The notes below the pieces were generated by a model that searched no databases, was not told the origin of the DNA, and saw nothing but the letters and a program-made list of their open reading frames with translations. A stretch of DNA of 64,000 nt. Source: Mycocentrospora acerina (lineage: Eukaryota > Ascomycota > Dothideomycetes > Pleosporales). A program made the translations under genes and the position numbers. Numbering within the stretch: position 1 is the stretch's first letter; each line of letters opens with the position of its first letter. Shown one piece after another: positions 43,713 to 53,200 of this stretch. The stretch covers positions 64,436 to 128,435 of the forward strand of contig JAKUHH010000080.1 of the NCBI GenBank assembly GCA_022701365.1, given 5' to 3'.

Positions 43713-45209
43713 ATGTCTTTCCCAATGCCAAACGACAACGCCGCGTCTGCAAAAGCAGACCCGACACGGATAGGGACCAACGCCTCGACCACCTCGAGTG
43801 TTATTCGCACAGCTAGCATCAAGTTGATGGAGTCGCGTCCGCCACCCGGAATGTGGGCAGCCACTGCTACCAGCGTATCAAAGGCCCCTTCCCTGGCCGA
43901 CATTCGAAGAGGCTCCTTTGGCTCCGAAGGCTGGAATTCCGAGTCGCAGAGGCAAAGAGCAGGATCCAAATCAAGCCAAGGAGAGGAAAGGAGAGGAATG
44001 CTTCGAAGAACGAGCTCCACACAGGCCACCTCTCCAACAGAAGGCCCTGAGCGTGCCTTTGTCCAAAGCTCGGAGCCTTTTCCTCTGGTGGCAGAAGAAC
44101 GCACATCGCACGATGCTACGAATCGAGCGCCGTACCTTGATGGCCAGGACCGCAATATCACTTCTGGCGTCGAGCCAGAACAAGGCTCCACGATAACAGA
44201 AAAGACCGACGATGATGCATCGCGGCAGCCACTGCGACATTCTGGACAAGTAAGTCGAATCCTGGCTGCTTGCATCGGAGTTGCCGCCGGAAGCTTGCGG
44301 CCTTCTTTGCGGCTTTACTCAAGTGTGCAGGATTGACACGGAGCTACCACCGCACTATACAAGAGTATCAGCTGACCATTCCCGCAGCATGCAAACGGCT
44401 ATGTACCGCCCCCCAAACTACCCTGGACACGGTCGTTTATGATTGGTCTGAAAGGTTTCTGGAAGTGGTTCCTCACACCTTCTGGCTTCCTCATCACCCT
44501 GTACGGCCTCAATGTCGTTGCTTGGGGTGGTATGCTCTTCCTACTTCTCTGCAATGCCGCGCCGGCCATGTGCACTCCGTCGTGCAATCACATCGACTCT
44601 CCCCGTCGAAAGTGGGTTGAATACGACTCTCAGATCCTGAACGCCCTCTTCTGCGTCACTGGTTTCGGTCTTGCTCCGTGGCGGTTCCGTGATTTGTACT
44701 GGTGGACCTGGTGGAGGGTTGGCAGTGCGGAGCGCAAACTGGAGGGTATTCGACGTATTGCTGGTATCCATCGAGGATGGTATCGCCTTCCAGGCTCAGA
44801 TCAACTGCCCGAGGACGTGAACGCAGCCAACGCCGATCCCGATGATCCTGCTGTTCCCATACCCCTCAAGACGATCCCGGATCCTCCGCCAACCGGCTTC
44901 CGGGCCCCTCCTACCAAGGCCTGGAAGGTCGACTTTGTGCTCTGGATGAACGTGTGGAATACCTTTTTCCAAGTTGTGCTTTGTTTCTACATGTGGCATT
45001 ACGACCGAATTGAGAGGCCTTCGTGGGCAACAGGCCTCTTTGTAGCTTTGGGCTGTGGTGTTGCTGGAGCTGGAGGCATCATGATGTGGCAGGAGGGCAA
45101 AAAAATCAAGAAAGTTGAGGGTGTTCCCATGGAGGGTAGACCAGACGTTGAAGCGCCCGAGTCGCATAACATACCGTTGGTCTCGGTCGTTCCAGAGAAG
45201 ACAAAGTAA
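43713..45209 (+). CDS. DUF2985 family membrane protein
   Basis: Exons 43713-44249 and 44388-45209 join in frame across a 138-nt intron to 452 residues. The N-terminal 180 residues are Ser/Thr/Arg-rich and probably cytosolic and disordered. The DUF2985 core starts at about residue 185 (PWTRSFMIGLKGFWKWFLTP) and holds a first membrane segment (ITLYGLNVVAWGGMLFLLL). Then come the SPRRKWVEYDSQILNALFC and WRFRDLYWWTWWR blocks characteristic of the family, and two further helices (VLWMNVWNTFFQVVLCFYMW and TGLFVALGCGVAGAGGIM). The tail is charged. The family is fungal and its role is not known; some members are annotated as PLAC8-related. Start chosen at the first ATG in frame. Confidence 0.88.
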
Positions 45210-45556
45210 AGGCGTCGTTGGAGCGGAGCGGTTCCGAGTGCTTGGCGTTTGTTGAAGATTGAAATGGAAATCTAGGTGCGAAGACATTACTATCTTTTTA
45301 ATTAAGCTTATTCGTTCCCTCACGGGTGACGTGCCCTTGACACCATGTCTTTTGTAAAATCTTGTCTTACAAAGCTGATGTTCGAAATGGTTCCTCGCCT
45401 CTCACGATGGATCAACGGTCATGTGTGAGTAGACCTCGCCGAGAGCCGAAAAATCGACACTAGTCTCGCCGGACTGCATATCATTGACTGGTGATGACGT
45501 ATGTAAGAAGTCGTGCCTTGGGACCGTATTTTGAGGTTTTGTCAGCCGCACGCGAC

Positions 45557-45564
45557 TATATATA
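45557..45564 (+). promoter_or_regulatory. TATA box of the His/Arg-rich protein gene
   Basis: TATATATA in an otherwise mixed region, 186 bp before the ATG at 45750 and 255 bp before the ATG at 45819. Confidence 0.4.
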
Positions 45565-45590
45565 CTCTTGGCCACACGCCTGTTTTAAGG

Positions 45591-45647
45591 CATCAAAGCG
45601 CTCACATTGCAGGTATCAAAGAGCTCACATTGCAGGTATCAAAAGCT
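45591..45647. repeat. 23-nt direct repeat, two copies plus a partial third
   Basis: Copies at 45591-45613 and 45614-45636 share the core GCTCACATTGCAGG and differ at two or three bases. The third starts TATCAAAAGCT and then diverges. It lies about 30 bp downstream of the TATA box, so probably near the transcription start. Confidence 0.85.
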
Positions 45648-45818
45648 AGCTCGCAGGGCCACATTCCACATCCAAGGAAAGACAGCATAGATAGGAAGAA
45701 AGACGTTGGTCAAGAAGTTTGTGTACTTTTGCCTACTTTTGCGCACTTTATGCGAAAACCATATAGTTTTTTTGGCCTGTTAGACACGTACACATATACG
45801 CAAGAGAAGGACGAAGAC

Positions 45819-46907
45819 ATGGCTGCAGCAGAATACTACCTGGGCACTCAAGGGGCTCAGAAGTTGCAGCATCCGTATTCACAAAACACGTATCCGCCAC
45901 AGCATCCGCAACAGTATCCGCCACAGCATCTGCAACAGTACCCGCCACAACATCTACAACAGCATCTGCAACAGTATCCGCAACAGCGTCCGCAGCCACC
46001 ATATCCTCTAGACCAACATCAACACAATCAAACAGCATACTTTCCGCAAGCCCCTCCACACGACACCCTCGCACCGCTCCAACGCATAAGAAGTCATTCA
46101 CAGCCGGCACGCGTTCACTTTGCTGTTCCAGAGTTGGACTCGGAGTCTGACTCAGACGCCGACTCACACTCGCAATCTGACAGTGAGGGCGGGGAGCATC
46201 GTAATCACCGCCGGCAGCGACAGCAGCATCATAATCATCATCATCATCATCGCGATCAACACCACCACCACCGCGAACAGTCACGCGATTTCGAGCGAGA
46301 TCATGAACGAGACGGCACACGCAGTCGCAGTCGCAGTCGCAGTCGCAGCCACAGTCACAGTCACAGTCATAGCCACAGTAGGAGTCATACCCGCAGCCAC
46401 AAGGACCGCGACGCATTTTTTGGCGCCGGCGCAGGAAGTCTAATCGGCGAGGCACTTCTTCCCGGTCTGGGCGCAGTAGGGGGTGTACTTTTAGGCGGTC
46501 TGGGGGGTAGAAAGCACGCTGGAAGAAAGGAGGAGACGGGGAGGGGGAGGGGGAGGAGAAGAAGAAGTAAGAGTGAGCCTAGGGGGTATGGTGATGGTGA
46601 TGATTATGATGAAGAAGAAGAGGAGTATAGGGATGGGTATGAAAGGAGACATGGATATGGACGCGAAAGGAGACATGGGGATAGATATAGAGGCCAAGAA
46701 GGAGAAGAGGAGTATAGGGATGGGTATGAAAGGAGACATGGATATGGACGCGAAAGGAGACATGGGGATAGATATAGAGGCCAAGAAGGAGAAGAAGGCA
46801 AAGACGAAGAAGAAGAAGAGAAGAGCAGAAGCCGATACGACGAGTTTTGGAATAATGGGTGGGATGAGAAGACTAGGACGTATAAGAGGGGGACTGCTAG
46901 GCGGTGA
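45819..46907 (+). CDS. His/Arg-rich low-complexity protein with glycine-zipper segment
   Basis: Single exon of 362 residues if started at the ATG at 45819 (MAAAEYYLGTQ, A at -3 and G at +4). An in-frame ATG at 45750 would add 23 residues. Order of regions: Gln/Pro/Tyr repeats (PPQHLQQYPPQH type), an acidic Ser/Asp patch (ESDSDADSHSQSDSEGG), a His-rich patch, alternating Arg-Ser then Ser-His dipeptides, and one hydrophobic glycine-zipper stretch (FFGAGAGSLIGEALLPG to LLGGLGG). Next come a basic patch, two identical 29-residue Arg/Tyr/Gly/Glu repeats, and a short conserved-looking ending, YDEFWNNGWDEKTRTYKRG. Fungal proteins with this layout are annotated as glycine-zipper or DUF3824-like proteins; the role is unknown. 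The glycine zipper may insert in or associate with membranes. Confidence 0.75.
   Translation: MAAAEYYLGTQGAQKLQHPYSQNTYPPQHPQQYPPQHLQQYPPQHLQQHLQQYPQQRPQPPYPLDQHQHNQTAYFPQAPPHDTLAPLQRIRSHSQPARVHFAVPELDSESDSDADSHSQSDSEGGEHRNHRRQRQQHHNHHHHHRDQHHHHREQSRDFERDHERDGTRSRSRSRSRSHSHSHSHSHSRSHTRSHKDRDAFFGAGAGSLIGEALLPGLGAVGGVLLGGLGGRKHAGRKEETGRGRGRRRRSKSEPRGYGDGDDYDEEEEEYRDGYERRHGYGRERRHGDRYRGQEGEEEYRDGYERRHGYGRERRHGDRYRGQEGEEGKDEEEEEKSRSRYDEFWNNGWDEKTRTYKRGTARR
46620..46793 (+). repeat. Exact 87-nt in-frame tandem duplication
   Basis: Copies at 46620-46706 and 46707-46793, apparently identical base for base, each coding 29 residues. Within each copy an Arg-Arg-His-Gly-type submotif occurs twice, so the unit itself arose from a smaller one. 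Confidence 0.92.
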
Positions 46908-47558
46908 TGTTATTATATATATATATTTACATGTGGGAAGGAGGGGAGAGTGTGTGTTGGTATTGTGTTGTTACATGTTGTTTTGTTGCTTTCATATGTC
47001 GAGTACCTGGTTGGGTCTATATATATACTCCTATACTAGGATATTTCTTGCTGCTGTGAAGAGAGGAACAACAACAATACTAATAATAATAATTAGAACA
47101 ATAAAATAGACAAGTGTAGATGGTGAAGACATAAATCCAAAGGTTGTAATTGTAATAGATGTTGATGAAATCAAGCCATGATCTTTGTCTAATCAACTAG
47201 TTGGAAATGTTAAATTTAGCAGTAGTATTCTTTTCCTTTCCAGGAATGTGACTTTTTTCTTTATTTTTTTTTCTATTTTACATGGTAGAGATGAATAGCT
47301 GGCTGGCAATTATTATCAATTTTTTTTGGTGATTTATACTGAAGCCGAAGTCTATTTTGTTTTTAATCTGCATTTTTTTTAATACAATAATGGATCTTCT
47401 TGCTTTTATTCATTTCACATTGTTTAGTGTTCTATTGGAAAAAAAAGGGGGGATTTTTTTTAATACAAGTTGTATTCGTGTATGGCATGGTAGATTGAAT
47501 CACACATGCTCAGTCATTTGTGGTTTACTGTGCTTTATTTGATTTTGCTATTCAAATA

Positions 47559-47571
47559 CAATTATTATTAT

Positions 47572-47654
<83 letters not shown>

Positions 47655-47680
47655 TTACTACTACTACTACTACTACTACC
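47559..47680. repeat. ATT then TAC trinucleotide microsatellite, about 38 units
   Basis: Four ATT units followed by about 35 ACT/TAC units with a single interruption (CTATTAC near 47652). Among the longest pure simple repeats in the window. Confidence 0.95.
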
Positions 47681-47929
47681 TTCATCTCCCTGTTGGCGCC
47701 AAAGAGTAACATGACAGGGCTTGTTTCAATTCTTTCCGATTGCACCGAGGGTGTGGATGAGTGTGTTGGCAGGTTGTATGTATGCCGGTTTCATGGGACC
47801 AGTGGGGGAAGGTGGATAGGTTGTTGATGAGGGTGGCCATGTAGATGAAGGGGTGGTATTTTGGGGAATATTTTTTTCTGCTTCTCGAATAAGGTTGTCT
47901 TCATTATTAATGTTAACAGCATTTTGATC

Positions 47930-48240
47930 TTCTTCTATTCTATCTTAATCCTCTTCTATTCCATCTTCATCGTCTTTCATACCATTTTCGTCCTCTTCTA
48001 CCCCATTTTTATCTTCTTCGATATTATCTTAATCTATACGAATATTGTCTTCATTATTGCCATTTTAATCCTCTTCAGCACCATCTTCGTCATCATCATC
48101 ATCATCATCAACATCTTTGTCCTCTTCAATTCCAAATATATCCTCCTCAGCACCATCTTCATCTTCATCTTCATCTTAATCCTCTCCAACTTCTTCAACA
48201 CCATCATCATCATCAACATCTTCAACACCATCTTCATCAT
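47930..48240. repeat. Degenerate pyrimidine-rich TCx triplet repeat
   Basis: Built mainly of ATC, TTC and CTC triplets with AATCCTCTTC-like higher-order units. The plus strand is almost free of G. Probably an old, diverged microsatellite. Confidence 0.75.
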
Positions 48241-48699
48241 CAAAGTGTTGTGTTGTGTTGTGTTGTTGGTCGTAGTTGCAGTAGTATTATTGTTCCCAAT
48301 TGTGGTGTCATTGCCAGGAGTCAACCAACTCTCCTTGTCCAGGGCTACATCAAGACTGAGCTTGTGTTGACATTCTCGACGTGTTTATGCATGGCCATGT
48401 CGTAGGGTGAGATGATGATGTCGTGTGGTAGGAATGCTGTGTAGTATGTGTATACATAGCAATATAGTGTAAAGCGAGTTGGATGGTGGTGGGTGGATGT
48501 TTGGTCCAAGTGCGGTTAGGGCAGTTTTGTTTGCGGGTTTACAGCCATGGTGGGTGAAGGCGAGTCTGAGGCTTGGCAGGTGGTTGTTGGTGAGAGGGGA
48601 GGAAAGCGCGAGATGATGGGGGTAGGTGGTTGGGAATGTGCGAGGTGAGGGGACTACTATGTCAGTGTTGGGGGTCTTTGATAGCCGTCTGCAGTAGTA

Positions 48700-48975
48700 G
48701 TACCTTGAACATGTTGACCTTGAAGATCTTGAACATGTTGAACTCCTCTAACCCCCTCAACGCCTTGAACACCTTGGACATCTTGAAGGCCTTGAAGACC
48801 TTGAACTCCCTGAAGACCTTAGACACCTTGAACTCCCTGAAGACCTTGAACATCTTAAACTCCTTAGACACCTTCAACACCTTCAACATCACCAACACCC
48901 TCAACACTTTCAACACCATCAACACCATCAACACCATCAACACCATCAACACCATCAACACCTTCAACACCAGCC
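48700..48975. repeat. Degenerate 9-nt tandem repeat overlapping the DUF2011 stop codon
   Basis: On the plus strand, units of the type AACACCTTG, AACATCTTG and AACACCATC repeat for about 270 bp. The right part (48864-48975) is translated on the minus strand as Gly-Val-Asp/Glu tripeptides. The left part lies beyond the stop. Confidence 0.85.
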
Positions 48976-49652
48976 AGCTTCTTTGCCCGCTTCTTGAGCT
49001 TCTTCTCCCTGTTTCTCCGGGTACGCTTCTCTCGGTCGGCCTCCTCCTTTTCCTGGGCGAGCTTGACCTGGGCGTCGTGCCTCTGCTTGGCGGCCTGAGC
49101 CTTTTTCCTGATTGCGATTCGAGTCTTCTTTCCCTTTCTCGCGCGCTTGTGCGTTTTGTTGTCGTCATCTTGGGTTGAGGGCTGGCTCAGAAGCATTGCC
49201 TTGCGCGTGCCGGCGAGGGGCAGCACGCGCAGCTTCCATGGCAGGGCGCAACCAGGCCAGGGCAGGGTGGCGAGGTCCAAGACGGTGCGGCCGTCAATGG
49301 CTGCGGCGTGCAGGGCATGCAGCTCGTCGGGGGTGGGGGCGTGGGCGAAGTAGTAGCTGCGGGGCTTCTTGAGCAGCAGGCCAGGCTCGGCGTTGGCAGC
49401 GTCTGGGGACGACAGGCGGATCTTGGAGGTGTGTGGGGCAGCATTGGCGGGGGTGGCGAACAGACGCAGCTCCGTCTCGTCGTCGGAGTGGTGTGTGGGG
49501 TCGAGGGTGTCGTCGGTGGTGGTGGTGGTGGTAAAGGCGTAGGTGTAGGCGCGGTCGAGGCGGGCGCGCAGTAGGTCATGCAAGTCGAGGTCGGGCGAGG
49601 CGCGAGGCGATTCGGCGGGGTCGAGCAGGTCGTGGCGGCGGACGGCGAGCAT
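48864..49652 (-). CDS. DUF2011 family protein with repeat-extended C-terminus
   Basis: Single exon of 262 residues from ATG at 49652 (MLAVRRHDLLDPAESP). The DUF2011 core has acidic and Thr-rich parts, then ELRLFATPANA and a KIRLSSPDAANAEPGLLLKK segment leading into PRSYYFAHAPTPDELHAL. A strongly basic coiled region (KRARKGKKTRIAIRKKAQAAKQRH onward, then REKRTRRNREKKLKKRAKK) suggests nuclear or nucleolar location. The last 32 residues are Gly-Val-Asp/Glu triplets made by the DNA repeat and are probably not part of the family domain. Molecular function of DUF2011 is unknown. Codon third positions are G/C-rich. Confidence 0.8.
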   Translation of the reverse strand: MLAVRRHDLLDPAESPRASPDLDLHDLLRARLDRAYTYAFTTTTTTDDTLDPTHHSDDETELRLFATPANAAPHTSKIRLSSPDAANAEPGLLLKKPRSYYFAHAPTPDELHALHAAAIDGRTVLDLATLPWPGCALPWKLRVLPLAGTRKAMLLSQPSTQDDDNKTHKRARKGKKTRIAIRKKAQAAKQRHDAQVKLAQEKEEADREKRTRRNREKKLKKRAKKLAGVEGVDGVDGVDGVDGVDGVESVEGVGDVEGVEGV

Positions 49653-50232
49653 TCTTGCCTTGTTGTGTTGTGTTGTGTGCAGTGTGGGCAGTGTGTGCAG
49701 TGTGGGCAGGTACAAGCAGTGCGTGCAGATACAAGCAGTGCGTGCAGATACAAGCAATGCGTGCAGCGTGTTCATGTCTAGCACATGACTAGTGGCCGGT
49801 CGAAGAAAACGCCGGGAGATCGGCAGCTGCTAGCGGCCTGTCAGTCGGCTGGGCGCACGACACACCATCCCGGGCGGCGGCGTCTTGGTGAGATTCGCCT
49901 CGCCCTCGGACTCGAGGCCTGCATCGGCGTGGCCATGGACATCGACGCCTCTGAGTGGTGCGCCCGTGGATTCCGCCTGTCGTCTCCTGTCGCGGCCGGC
50001 CCGGGTGTGCTGCATCTCCGTAGGGTGCCCTGGCCATGCACGCAGCGTGTGCCCTGGCCGGGTGCGTAGTGGGTGCACACCATGTGCGTAGCGGGTGCAT
50101 CCCACACCGGGACCTGTGTCTGTGTCTGTGTGTGCCCATGGGCCCTCCCCCGCCGTTGCAAGGCCCGGCCGCCCTCGTGGTCCGACGCACACTCACCACC
50201 ACCCCCCCTCCCCACCACCACGCCCGCCCGCA
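49653..50232. promoter_or_regulatory. Divergent GC-rich promoter of the DUF2011 and histidine kinase genes
   Basis: 580 bp between the start codons. It includes a GTGTTGTGTT-type run and TACAAGCAGTGCGTGCAGA direct repeats (49710-49760) near the DUF2011 start, and GGGTGC-rich sequence near the kinase start. Confidence 0.5.
49705..49764. repeat. 21-nt direct repeat, three copies
   Basis: Units of about 21 nt containing GTACAAGCAGTGCGTGCAG or ATACAAGCAGTGCGTGCAG follow one another with one or two substitutions. They are in the DUF2011 promoter or 5' UTR. Confidence 0.7.
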
Positions 50233-53200
50233 ATGCACTTCGAGGCCGCCCGCGAACGCGACCTCCACCGCTACTTCCGCCCGTGGCTCGACGCCCAGAG
50301 CCTGGTCAACGCCGACGCCATTGGCTGCAAGGGCCTCAGCGATGAGGGCTACCGGCCCCAGACCTCGCGCGACCGCGCCCTGATGGCCTTTGCCCAGCTG
50401 GCCGCCCTGCGCCTCGACACGCGCCGCGCCATGGTCTCGCTCATCGACTCCAGCCGCCAGTACATCCTCGCCGAGGCCACCCGCACCCTGTCGCTCTTCT
50501 CGCCCACCGCCGAGCTGCCCGAGGACGAGGTCTGGCTGGGCAACGCCATCCTCAACAAGGCCGACGCCGTCTGCTACCACACCTTTGCCTCGACCTACAC
50601 CGCCGCCGAGGACAATGGCGACACCATCACCGCCCCGTGCATGGTCATCCCCGACCTGCGCAACGACCCGCGCTTTGCCGACCGCGACTACGTCAAGGGC
50701 GAGCCCGGCGTGCGCTTCTACGCCGGCGTCCCCATCACCACCCGCGCCGGCAACCACATTGGCGTCTACGCCGTCTCCGACGAGAAGCCGCGCCCCGCCA
50801 TCACTGCCGCCGAGCTGCGCTTCATGCAGGACGTCTCGGCCGCCGTCATGGAGCACCTCGAGCTCTGCCGCGACCGCGACGACCGCAGCAAGGGCGAGCG
50901 CATGGTCCGCGGCCTAACCCAGTTCATCGAGCGCTCCTCGTTCCAGGACCGCCGTGCTGGCGCTGGCGCTGGTGCTGGTGCTGCCGGCGACCACCCCGCC
51001 CGGCCCACCACCATGGAGAAGCAGACGGAAAACGCCCGCCTGCAATCGGTGGATGAGGGGGGCGGTCTAGGAGCAGCAGGAGGAGGTGGAGTAGGGCGAG
51101 ATGTAGGAGGGGGAAAAGAAGAAGCATCAGCAGAAGCAACAGCAGAAGCAACAGCAGAAGCAACAGCAGGAGGAGGTGGAGGAGGTGGAATAGGGCGAGA
51201 TGTAGGAGCAGCAGAAGCAACAACAGGAGAAGCAGCAGCAGCAGCAGCAGCAGCAGGAGAAGCAACAGCAGCAGAAGCAACAGCAGCAGAAGCAACAAAT
51301 CAATCACAAGAACCCACCACCGTCCTCAACGCCGCCCACAAACTGGCCCACCGCAAGCTCGGCGCAGAGTCGGACGTCGCCCGCGTCTTCCACCGCGCCG
51401 CCCGCATCATACGCCAAAGCACCGACGCAGACGGAGTCGTCTTCTTCGACACCTCGGCTGCCGGCATCGAGGGCCAGCAGTACGGCGACGACGACGACGA
51501 CAACAGGTTTGCTGCCGGCAGTAGCGACGAGAGCCCGACCCACACCACCACCGACTTTGACACGGCCGACTCGGCTGCCACCTCGCGCAGGAAAAGGCGG
51601 CCAGAAGTCCAGTTTGACACGACCGGCAACCTCCTTTCCCAGAGCAAGCCTTGCCCCGTCGCTGGCCTGTCTCTCCGCGACGGCAACACGGCCATGGTCC
51701 AGACCGACTTTGCCTTTACCGAAGCCGCCATGGAGCGCTACATCCGCCGCTACCCACTCGGCAAATTCTTCAACTACAACGAAGAGGGCATAGGCGTCAA
51801 CTCGTCCGACGAAAAATCGCAGACGTCCGAGACGGACCTGTCCGACCGCACCTCCATCCATGACGAGCCAGACAGCCCCAAGAAGAAGAGGAAAAAGGAA
51901 CGCTTCATGCCCACGGAATTCCTCAAGGTCCTGCCCAATGTCCGCACCCTCATCTTCCTGCCCCTGTGGGATCCTGCCTCGGAGCGCTGGGTGGCCGGCG
52001 GCTTCATCTGGACCACCCACGCCGGGAGGCTGATGAGCCCGGAGCACGAGCTCCCCTATCTCCAGGCCTTTGGAAACAGCATCACCAGCGAAGTGGCTCG
52101 CCTGAGTGCTCAAAAGTCGGACCGCGCCAAAACCACCTTTATTGCCTCGATATCCCATGAGCTGCGCTCCCCTCTTCACGGCATCCTCGGCTCCGTCGAG
52201 TTTCTCCGAGACACAATCGCCTCGCCCTACCAAGAGTCGCTCGTTTCCTCCATTGACATTTGCGGCAAAACCCTCCTCGACACCATCGACCACGTCCTCG
52301 ACTACGCCAAGATCAACAAGCTAAAAACTTCTTCCTCGCGCCGAAGACAACGCGGCGACGGCCGCCACAAGAGATCGCCGGCCGACAACTCCATTCTCGG
52401 CGTCACCGCCGACTTTGATCTTGCCCAGCTCGTCGAAGAGGTGTGCGACACGGTATGTGCCGGCCACACCTTTCGCAAAACCCACAACGCTCACGGAGGC
52501 GCCATTTACGACCAAGCCGAACAGACCCATCACTCCCATCCTCTGCCACGAGACAATGCCGCTTCCCCAAAAGACACCGACGTTTTGGCCGGCAGAGACA
52601 CGCACGGTTCCGTATCCGTGTCTTTGATTGTCGCTCCCAACGTCAGCTGGATTGTTCGCTCTCAGCCGGGTGCACTGCGGCGAATCGTCATGAACTTGCT
52701 AGGAAATGCCCTCAAATACACCGACTCGGGCTTCATCGCCGTGTCCATGACTCAATCCACCAGCGCTCCTCAAATAATCGACTTTGCTCTTACCGTCCAA
52801 GACTCGGGCCGTGGCATGTCTGCCGACTATCAAAAGACCAAACTCTTCTCTCCCTTTTCCCAGGAAGACCCCTTTTCGTCTGGAACCGGCCTCGGTCTCA
52901 GCATCGTCAAGCAAATCATAGAGTCTTTCAAGGGCGACATTGCCGTCAAGAGCGCGGTCGGTGTTGGTACTCGCATCCAAGTCTCTATGCGGCTGCCGAG
53001 TGGTTTGACCGAGAATGTCAAGCAAGCCCATGCACTTCTCCCCGCTCCCACTAAGCTGCGCGGGGCATCCGTCTCCATCATGTGTGAGCCAGACACACGA
53101 GGCGGAGAGCGCGGCGTCAAAACAAAGGAATCCATGCACAAGGCCTGTCAAGGGTTTGGCATGAAGATCCAAAAGGGTCCCAATGCCTCTATTGCCCATG

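Larger units (their letters stand above)
45210..45749. other. Intergenic region with TATA box and direct repeats
   Basis: Promoter region of the His/Arg-rich gene. The frame of that gene is open back to about 45513, but no ATG occurs before 45750. Confidence 0.5.
46908..48863. other. AT-rich, microsatellite-filled intergenic region
   Basis: No coding exon is supported. Contents from left to right: poly-T and AT-rich sequence, a long ATT/TAC triplet repeat (47559-47680), a degenerate TTC/ATC-rich pyrimidine strand (about 47930-48240), and a degenerate 9-nt repeat that continues into the 3' end of the DUF2011 gene. Open frames of up to 170 codons here are translated repeats. Confidence 0.7.

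Noticed and set aside
44250..44387. Extra exon within the 138-nt DUF2985 intron
   Set aside because: Donor and acceptor are good, the flanking exons join in phase, and the insert has no frame that would extend the domain.
45748..46455. 235-codon minus-strand frame antisense to the His/Arg-rich gene
   Set aside because: It is made of Asp/Tyr/Cys repeats that mirror the His and Arg-Ser codons of the plus strand. No independent features.
47861..48370. 169-codon Ile/Phe-rich frame that resembles a membrane protein
   Set aside because: It is a translation of the TTC/ATC repeat; hydrophobicity follows from the pyrimidine-rich codons.
49789..50856. 355-codon minus-strand frame opposite the kinase N-terminus
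   Set aside because: High third-position GC of the kinase gene removes stops on the other strand. The GAF domain on the plus strand explains the sequence.
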